Source of the DNA: Actinomycetota bacterium
GTDB lineage: Bacteria; Actinomycetota; Actinomycetes; Mycobacteriales; Mycobacteriaceae
NCBI GenBank assembly: GCA_005789055.1
Contig: SYAA01000125.1
Location: forward strand, 1 to 10,510
Direction of reading: 5' to 3'
DNA length: 10,510 nucleotides
Part shown: in pieces, positions 5,985-10,510 of the stretch
Numbering within the stretch: the first letter of the stretch is position 1
Layout: each line of letters starts with the position of its first letter
The notes under the pieces: generated by a model
The model's input: the letters and a program-made list of their open reading frames with translations, nothing else
What the model was told of the DNA's origin: nothing
Databases searched by the model: none
Program-made: the position numbers and the translations under genes

Positions 5985-7118
5985 CTATCGCATTGTCCTG
6001 GCCAGCCGCCACCGGGAATCGACTCGTTCGACGAGCCCGGCGATCTCCAGCATTGCCAGCGGGCCCAGGATGGCTTCGGGCGCTATTCCGGAGGCCACGG
6101 CGATCTCATCGGTAGTTCGGATCCCACGGCCCGGCAATGCCTCGTATACCTGGCGTTCGATGTCGGTCAACGCGTCCAACGGGTTCGCCGGCCGGGTCTC
6201 CTCTTCGGCGAGTTCGCCCGCTCGTCCGATGATTTCGCGAACCTCGTCGGCGCGCGTAACGAGTTCCGCACCGGCCCGCAGCAGGACGTGGCAGCCGGTC
6301 GATGCCGCCGAAGTGACCGGCCCAGGCACCGCGCACACCACCCGGCCGAGTGCGCGCGCCCAGGCCGCGGTGCTCGCCGCGCCGCTGCGGATCCCGGCTT
6401 CCACCACGATGGTTGCACCTGAGAGCGCAGCAACCAGTCGGTTGCGGGTGAGGAAGCGGTGCCGCGCTGGACGCACGCCCGGCGGGTACTCGCTGAGCAA
6501 CAGGCCGGTTGCGCCGACCCTGTGCAGCAACGCGGAGTGTCCGGCGGGATAGAGCACGTCAACTCCTCCTGCCAGCACCGCCACCGTCATGCCATCGGCG
6601 GCCAGTGCAGCTCGGTGCGCGGCCCCGTCGACACCGTAGGCACCACCGGAGACGATGGCCACATCATGGTCGGCCAGACCTGCCGAGAGTTCTGCAGCGA
6701 CATGTTCACCGTAGGCCGTGCAAGCACGCGTTCCGACAATTGCCGCGGCACGCTCGGCGACGTCGTCCAGTCGCAGTGGTCCGATCGCCCAGAGCACGAG
6801 CGGCGCCCGGCCCTGCGGCCGGTCACGCACCGGAGCCCCTCGAAATGACGTAAAAGCCAGTCCGGGCCACTCGTCATCCCCGGGCGTGATCAGCCGACCG
6901 CCGCGACGCTTGAGAAGTTCTAGATCCTCTGCTGCGCAATCAATGTCACGTCGGGCAGCAGTGGAATTCACTAGAGTTTCATCAACGTCGGCCCGCCGGA
7001 TCCGCTCGGCGGCTTCTACCGGTCCAACGCCCTCGACCAGGCGCACCATGTCAGCGCACGGCGCTTCGGCGACACGGGACAGGTAGGCCCAGGCCATCAT
7101 CTCGTTCTCGGTACTCAC
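5985..7118 (-). CDS. dprA: DNA-processing protein DprA (Rv2896c-like)
   Basis: A 377-residue DprA/Smf protein. DprA binds single-stranded DNA and loads RecA onto it during uptake or recombination. An N-terminal helical (SAM-like) region covers about 1-80. The Rossmann-like DNA-binding core follows: AAIVGTRACTAYG (126-137), IVSGGAYGVDGAAH (155-168), VAVLAGGVDVLYPAGH (179-194), SEYPPGVRPARHRFLTRNR (209-227) and VVEAGIRSGAASTA (238-251). A winged-helix-like DML1 domain lies at about 315-372. The GTG at 7118 is chosen because it overlaps the comM stop by 4 bp (GTGA) and starts a normal-length protein; the 82 residues upstream in frame are antisense-like sequence inside comM. It is the last gene of yraN-comM-dprA. 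Mycobacteria are not known for natural competence in the classical sense, so a role in general recombination is more likely. It converges on mmpL with 3 bp between stops and no terminator. Confidence 0.94.
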   Translation of the reverse strand: MSTENEMMAWAYLSRVAEAPCADMVRLVEGVGPVEAAERIRRADVDETLVNSTAARRDIDCAAEDLELLKRRGGRLITPGDDEWPGLAFTSFRGAPVRDRPQGRAPLVLWAIGPLRLDDVAERAAAIVGTRACTAYGEHVAAELSAGLADHDVAIVSGGAYGVDGAAHRAALAADGMTVAVLAGGVDVLYPAGHSALLHRVGATGLLLSEYPPGVRPARHRFLTRNRLVAALSGATIVVEAGIRSGAASTAAWARALGRVVCAVPGPVTSAASTGCHVLLRAGAELVTRADEVREIIGRAGELAEEETRPANPLDALTDIERQVYEALPGRGIRTTDEIAVASGIAPEAILGPLAMLEIAGLVERVDSRWRLARTMR

Positions 7119-8626
7119 GGTGTGATCTCCGTCTGCCGGAAACTCAGGGCCACCGACACGTCGTTGAGATCCGGGGTCGTGCGGCCGGCCAGGTCGGCAA
7201 GGGTCCACGCGACGCGCAGTGAGCGATCCACGCCACGGATGCTCAGCAGTCCGCGATCCAGAGCGGTTCGCAGTGGCGCCATCACCGGTGCGCTCAGCCG
7301 AAACCGGCGGCGCAGAATCGCGCCGCTCACTTCCGCGTTGGTGGTGAACCCATGGGGCTGCCACCGGGCCGCCGCGGAAAGGCGCGCCTCTGCAACCCGG
7401 GCGCGAACCGCCGCACTGCTTTCAGCAGCCTCCGGCGCGAAGGCTCCGGCCCGTGCGGTGTGCATCTGCACCCTCAGATCGACCCGGTCGAGCAGTGGTC
7501 CGGAAAGCTTGCCCAGATAGCGACGCTTCTCCAACGATGTGCAGGTGCAGTGCCGCGGATCGGTGGGCGCGCAGGGGCACGGGTTGGCTGCCATCACCAA
7601 CTGGAACCGGGCCGGATATCGCACCACACCGTCGCGGCGGGCTAGCCGAATCTCGCCATCCTCCAGAGGCGTTCGAAGCGCTTCCAATGCGGTAACCCGG
7701 ATCTCGGCGCACTCGTCGAGGAAAAGTACTCCGCGATGGGCCCGACTGATCGCCCCCGGCCGGGCGAGCCCCGAGCCGCCCCCGACGAGTGCGGCGACAC
7801 TGGAGGAATGATGCGGCGCGATCAGCGGCGGCCTGGTGACCAGCGGTACCCGCTCTGAGAGTAGACCCGCAACCGAGTGAATCGCCGTCACTTCCAGTGC
7901 TTCGTCGTCGGTCAGATCAGGCAGCAGGCCCGGAAGTCGTTGCGCCAGCATGGTTTTGCCCACTCCAGGCGGGCCGGTCAGCATGAGATGGTGGGCACCG
8001 GCGGCAGCTACTTCGACGGCGAAACGCGCCTGCGACTGCCCCACTACATCAGCGAGATCGGCAATCGGTTGGTCCTCGGGCGGTGGTGTGGCAACCCTGC
8101 TCGTCAGCCCGGTGCCACTATCCAACCACTGGTGCAGGAGTCGCAGATCGCCGACGCCGAGCACCTCGATACCGTCCACCAGGCTGGCCTCGGCCAGATT
8201 AGGCAGCGGCACCACGATCGCGGGCCAGCCCTGCCGTTTGGCGGCCAGCACTGCCGGCAGCACGCCGCGCACCGGTCGGATCCTGCCGTCAAGGGCGAGT
8301 TCGCCGAGCAGCACCGTCTTCTCCAGCCGGTCCCAGGGCTTCTTGCGCTCGGCGGAGAGCACCGCGCACGCCAGGGCGATGTCATAGAGGGATCCGGTCT
8401 TGGGCAGCGTGGCCGGCGAGAGCGCGAGCGTGAGTCGGGACATCGGCCAGGTGTTGCCGCAGTTGGTGATCGCCGCCCGAACCCGATCCCGGGACTCCTG
8501 CAGGGCGGCGTCGGGCAGGCCCACCAGGTGCACACCGGGAAGGCCGGCGGTGATGTCGGCTTCGATCTCCACGATATCCCCGTCGAGGCCCCGGACGGCG
8601 ACTGAGAACGCCCGTCCCAGCGCCAT
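7115..8626 (-). CDS. comM: ComM/YifB-family AAA+ ATPase (Mg-chelatase-like), Rv2897c-like
   Basis: A 503-residue ComM protein. In Vibrio, ComM is a hexameric helicase that drives branch migration during integration of DNA. Residues 1-170 form the N-terminal Lon/S5-like domain (GLPGVHLVGLPDAALQESRDRV at 28-49 is typical). The AAA+ module follows: Walker A GPPGVGKT (218-225), Walker B GVLFLDE (299-305) and an arginine-finger-like LLDRVDL (378-384). Between them is the family's cysteine cluster NPCPCAP...HCTC (C350, C352, C360, C362), possibly a metal site. The C-terminal Mg-chelatase-type lid covers about 400-500, with ALSFRQ near the end. The ATG at 8626 shares one base with the yraN stop (TGATG), and a G-rich sequence (GGGGTGGG) precedes it; the 90 residues further upstream in frame run antisense-like within yraN. 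It overlaps dprA by 4 bp, so the three genes form one operon. Confidence 0.95.
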   Translation of the reverse strand: MALGRAFSVAVRGLDGDIVEIEADITAGLPGVHLVGLPDAALQESRDRVRAAITNCGNTWPMSRLTLALSPATLPKTGSLYDIALACAVLSAERKKPWDRLEKTVLLGELALDGRIRPVRGVLPAVLAAKRQGWPAIVVPLPNLAEASLVDGIEVLGVGDLRLLHQWLDSGTGLTSRVATPPPEDQPIADLADVVGQSQARFAVEVAAAGAHHLMLTGPPGVGKTMLAQRLPGLLPDLTDDEALEVTAIHSVAGLLSERVPLVTRPPLIAPHHSSSVAALVGGGSGLARPGAISRAHRGVLFLDECAEIRVTALEALRTPLEDGEIRLARRDGVVRYPARFQLVMAANPCPCAPTDPRHCTCTSLEKRRYLGKLSGPLLDRVDLRVQMHTARAGAFAPEAAESSAAVRARVAEARLSAAARWQPHGFTTNAEVSGAILRRRFRLSAPVMAPLRTALDRGLLSIRGVDRSLRVAWTLADLAGRTTPDLNDVSVALSFRQTEITP

Positions 8627-9006
8627 CAGCCCACCCCGCGGACATGAGTAACTTCGGGAGTACGACTGCGCCCCAGCCGAACACCGATGACGTCGATCCG
8701 AATCTGCGACCAACCCGACTCCTGACCAGCGAGCCACAACCCCGCAAGGCGCCGGATCCGGCGCACCTTCTGCGGCGTCACCGCTTCCGCGACGCCGCCG
8801 AACCAATCCCCGGTGCGGGTCTTCACCTCGACGAAGACCAGGGTGTCGGCGCCTTCGGCGGCAATCACGTCGAGCTCGCCGTACCGGCAACGCCAATTGC
8901 GTGCCACGATCCGCAGACCGAGTCCGTGCAGGTGCTCGACGGCAAGTTGCTCACCGAGGGCGCCGATTTCATTTCGGCTCAGGCGAGCCTTGGGCGATGT
9001 CGTCAT
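8626..9006 (-). CDS. YraN/UPF0102 endonuclease-fold protein, Rv2898c-like
   Basis: A 126-residue UPF0102 protein with the restriction-endonuclease/Holliday-resolvase-like fold. The expected acidic core is present: E19 in GALGEQLAVEHL, D46 in RYGELDVIA, and E60/K62 in VFVEVKTRTG, which together form the E-D-ExK pattern. This suggests a metal-dependent nuclease or a DNA-junction-binding role, but the family's biochemical activity is not settled. It is the first gene of the yraN-comM-dprA operon (1-bp overlap with comM), which supports a role in recombination or DNA processing. The ATG at 9006 opens a normal-length family member. The operon's promoter should lie in 9007-9162, where a perfect 6-1-6 inverted repeat sits just before the ATG; no clear -10 was found. 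Confidence 0.92.
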   Translation of the reverse strand: MTTSPKARLSRNEIGALGEQLAVEHLHGLGLRIVARNWRCRYGELDVIAAEGADTLVFVEVKTRTGDWFGGVAEAVTPQKVRRIRRLAGLWLAGQESGWSQIRIDVIGVRLGRSRTPEVTHVRGVG

Positions 9007-9008
9007 GC

Positions 9009-9021
9009 GCCCACAGTGGGC
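9009..9021. repeat. Short perfect inverted repeat directly upstream of yraN
   Basis: GCCCAC-A-GTGGGC, a perfect 6-1-6 palindrome, ends three bases before the yraN ATG on the minus strand. It could be an operator or hide the ribosome binding site, but short GC palindromes are common in such DNA, so the biological meaning is uncertain. Confidence 0.35.
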
Positions 9022-9118
9022 CGCGACGGCGACAGGAACCGACCGGAACCCACGCCGTTGTGGGGGTTGTCCCCAGCGCCGCGGCCATGCACAGCCAACC
9101 GATGGGCGGATTCACGCC

Positions 9119-9124
9119 TAAGCT
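9119..9124 (+). promoter_or_regulatory. Candidate -10 element (TAAGCT) for a leaderless transcript
   Basis: TAAGCT fits the mycobacterial -10 pattern TANNNT and lies six bases before the ATG at 9131, the spacing expected if transcription starts at that A. No convincing -35 was seen, which is usual in mycobacteria. Confidence 0.3.
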
Positions 9125-9130
9125 CCTGCC

Positions 9131-9166
9131 ATGGAGATCTCCAGCGCGGCGATGAGCATGCGGTGA
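9131..9166 (+). CDS. Possible leaderless 11-codon ORF overlapping the start of the DUF4239-like gene
   Basis: ATG at 9131 encodes MEISSAAMSMR and stops at TGA 9164-9166. That stop overlaps the GTG start of the downstream gene (GTGA, 9163-9166), the usual sign of translational coupling. The ATG lies six bases after TAAGCT, a candidate -10. The downstream GTG has no clear Shine-Dalgarno. The structure is visible but could be chance. Confidence 0.3.
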   Translation: MEISSAAMSMR

Positions 9167-9957
9167 GTCGATGGTTGGTGTCCACCGTCCCGCCGTGGTT
9201 GCTCCTGCTCGGGTTGGTGCTCGCGATAGCGGGAATGTCGGTCGCCGTCCAGGCCTCCGTCCGTCGCCGGTTTCCGGCGCTGACCGGCGATGCGCACAAC
9301 GATGTGACGAAGTTCGTTTTCGGCGTGGTGTCATTCGTGTTCGCGTTCTTCCTCGGTTTCCTGGTGTCGAATCTGTGGGGTCAGATCAGTAGCGCCGACG
9401 CCACGGTCCGCAGCGAGGGCACCGCCGGGGTTCAATTGGCTCGGGATTCGACGGTCTTCGACCAGGCCGACGGCGACCGGATCAGGCAGCGCCTGCTGGC
9501 CTATGAGCAGGCCGCGGTAGCGGAGTGGCCACTAGCGGCCAACGGCCAGTCCGTCCCGGCGGCCGACGAAGCGCTGCGGCAGTTGTACTTGGCCTACGGG
9601 GAGGTGCAAGCCCGAACCGAAGCCCAGAAGACCCTGCTGTCAACGTCTTTCGCGAATCTGAACACGCTCAGCCAGGCCCGCACCGAACGGTTACTGACCG
9701 CCCGCACCGATCAGGGTCCGCCCTGGTCGTTGTGGGCGGTGATCTTCCTGACCAGCGGACTGGTCCTGGGCTGCGCGATCATCTACGGCGTCGAGAAACC
9801 CGGGTTGCATTACCCGATGGTCGCCACGGTCAGCGCGTTGGTGGCGGCGAACCTATTCCTGGTTGTGCAACTGTCGCATCCCTACATCGGCGAGATCGGG
9901 ACGTCGCCGGAACCGCTGCGCGAGGTGATCAGGGTGCTGACCGAACCGTCGCCCTAA
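9163..9957 (+). CDS. Four-helix membrane protein, DUF4239-like
   Basis: A 264-residue membrane protein of unknown function. Two membrane segments lie near the N-terminus (about 11-28 and 49-70) and two near the C-terminus (about 188-208 and 216-238). Between them is a soluble helical part (about 75-185). The layout and blocks such as FFLGFLVSNLWGQISSADATV, NLNTLSQARTERLL and LSHPYIGEIGTSPEPL resemble the DUF4239 (bestrophin-like) family; this is recognition by pattern, not by search. The GTG at 9163 starts just before the first membrane segment; in-frame sequence further left (to 8644) is antisense to yraN. It stands alone on the plus strand, divergent from yraN-comM-dprA and convergent with the DUF2469 gene (23 bp between stops, no terminator hairpin). 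In M. tuberculosis this interval holds fdhD and fdhF instead, so this is an accessory insertion or lineage difference. Confidence 0.75.
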   Translation: MSRWLVSTVPPWLLLLGLVLAIAGMSVAVQASVRRRFPALTGDAHNDVTKFVFGVVSFVFAFFLGFLVSNLWGQISSADATVRSEGTAGVQLARDSTVFDQADGDRIRQRLLAYEQAAVAEWPLAANGQSVPAADEALRQLYLAYGEVQARTEAQKTLLSTSFANLNTLSQARTERLLTARTDQGPPWSLWAVIFLTSGLVLGCAIIYGVEKPGLHYPMVATVSALVAANLFLVVQLSHPYIGEIGTSPEPLREVIRVLTEPSP

Positions 9958-9980
9958 CGTCACCGCGCTTTACCGTCGGT

Positions 9981-10286
9981 TTACTCCGGCAGGCGCAGGT
10001 CCGGCTTGTCCACTTCTTCGATGTTGACGTCCTTGAACGTGATGACCCGCACCTGCTTGACGAACCGGGCCGGACGGTACATGTCCCACACCCAGGCGTC
10101 GGCCAGACGCAGTTCGAAATACACCTCGCCCTCGGTGTTGCGCGGCACCAGTTCAACGCTGTTGGCCAGGTAGAACCGGCGCTCAGTTTCCACGACGTAG
10201 CTGAATTGCCCGACGATGTCCTTGTATTCGCGGTACAGCGAGAGTTCCATCTCGGTTTCGTACTTTTCGAGATCCTCGGCACTCAT
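9981..10286 (-). CDS. DUF2469 conserved actinobacterial protein, Rv2901c-like
   Basis: A 101-residue cytoplasmic protein, highly charged, starting [20 protein letters not shown] and continuing with DIVGQFSYVVETERRFYLANSV and a strand-rich half (VYFELRLADAWVWDMYRPARFVKQVRVITFKDVNIEE). This is the DUF2469 family, found next to rnhB across actinobacteria; no molecular function is known to me. There is no signal peptide or membrane segment. Its ATG at 10286 shares one base with the rnhB stop (TGATG), so it is translated with rnhB. The full family length is present. Confidence 0.92.
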   Translation of the reverse strand: MSAEDLEKYETEMELSLYREYKDIVGQFSYVVETERRFYLANSVELVPRNTEGEVYFELRLADAWVWDMYRPARFVKQVRVITFKDVNIEEVDKPDLRLPE

Positions 10287-10510
10287 CAGGTCAGCGATCC
10301 TTCACGTCGAACGGTCCCGTTGCACGCTTCCATCTTGTCCCACCCTTCGTCGTGGCGCGCCTCCGGCGCGAACTCAACCACCGTCTCGCCGACCCCGGCC
10401 GACCGCGCAACATTGACAAACGAGGTCCGGTGCTGGCTGCACGGGCCCCGTTGCGCCAGAGCCGCACCATGTGCGGCCGTGCAGTAGCCCTTATGCGCCG
10501 CGAAACCGTA
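10286..10510 (-). CDS. rnhB: Ribonuclease HII, C-terminal part (truncated by window edge)
   Basis: The last 74 codons of rnhB, running in from the right edge in an unbroken frame. The start of the visible part, [18 protein letters not shown], and the following [13 protein letters not shown] are the conserved C-terminal blocks of RNase HII, which cuts RNA in RNA-DNA hybrids and removes misincorporated ribonucleotides. The catalytic aspartates lie in the missing N-terminal part and cannot be checked. The tail (about residues 35-74) is a variable extension. It is absent from the usual lists of open frames starting in this window because its start lies outside. It overlaps the DUF2469 gene by one base, matching the actinobacterial rnhB-DUF2469 order. 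Confidence 0.93.
   Translation of the reverse strand, partial: YGFAAHKGYCTAAHGAALAQRGPCSQHRTSFVNVARSAGVGETVVEFAPEARHDEGWDKMEACNGTVRREGSLT

Noticed and set aside
7877..8605. A 242-codon plus-strand frame across comM
   Set aside because: Antisense shadow of a well-conserved AAA+ gene; low-complexity composition and no recognisable motif.
8627..8896. N-terminal extension of ComM
   Set aside because: Arg-rich sequence overlapping the real yraN frame; the ATG at 8626 matches the known ComM N-terminus.
9061..9075. TGGGG-GTTGT-CCCCA inverted repeat in the yraN/DUF4239 intergenic region
   Set aside because: Arms are only 5 bp and G/C-only, expected by chance in this base composition.
8644..9162. 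Upstream extension of the DUF4239-like protein
   Set aside because: It lies antisense to yraN and resembles no protein; the first membrane segment begins just after the GTG at 9163.

Overview
This is a high-GC actinobacterial window, almost certainly from the chromosome of a mycobacterium (Mycobacterium/Mycolicibacterium). The evidence is the MmpS-MmpL pair, an Rv0455c-type DUF5078 protein, frequent GTG starts, few clear Shine-Dalgarno sequences, and a gene order that follows the M. tuberculosis rpsB-Rv2891-xerC-...-Rv2896c-Rv2897c-Rv2898c-...-Rv2901c-rnhB segment as I remember it. No rRNA, tRNA, insertion sequence or CRISPR array is visible.

Layout. Positions 1-221 look like the divergent leader of an off-window rpsB (minus) plus the upstream region of an M23-like exported protein (222-722, plus). 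This converges on xerC (752-1672, minus). Upstream of xerC on the same strand are a secreted DUF5078 protein (1729-2214) and a 60-residue Cys-rich protein (2220-2402). A 121-bp divergent control region follows; it holds a striking inverted repeat with a C5 core (2435-2455). To its right mmpS (2524-2991) and mmpL (2988-5981) run on the plus strand. A tight minus-strand operon, yraN-comM-dprA (9006 down to 5985), converges on mmpL with only 3 bp between stops. Then come a four-TM DUF4239-like protein (9163-9957, plus) and the minus-strand pair rnhB (partial, at the right edge) and a DUF2469 protein (9981-10286).

How it fits together. Most of the window is conserved housekeeping: chromosome dimer resolution (XerC), recombination of single-stranded DNA and branch migration (DprA, ComM, YraN) and RNA-DNA hybrid repair (RNase HII). 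The accessory part is 1729-5981. MmpS and MmpL form an RND-type exporter, and DUF5078 is the family of Rv0455c, the periplasmic factor needed for mycobactin secretion in M. tuberculosis. In M. tuberculosis this slot, between xerC and the dprA homologue, holds viuB, a siderophore-utilisation gene.

The most interesting signal is that this exporter module is divergently arranged around an operator that looks like those of the CsoR/RcnR/FrmR family (A/T-rich arms flanking a C/G tract), next to a small Cys-rich protein. No IdeR (iron) box is visible. Two short ORFs that look leaderless (TANNNT, 6 nt, ATG) overlap the starts of mmpS and of the DUF4239 gene.
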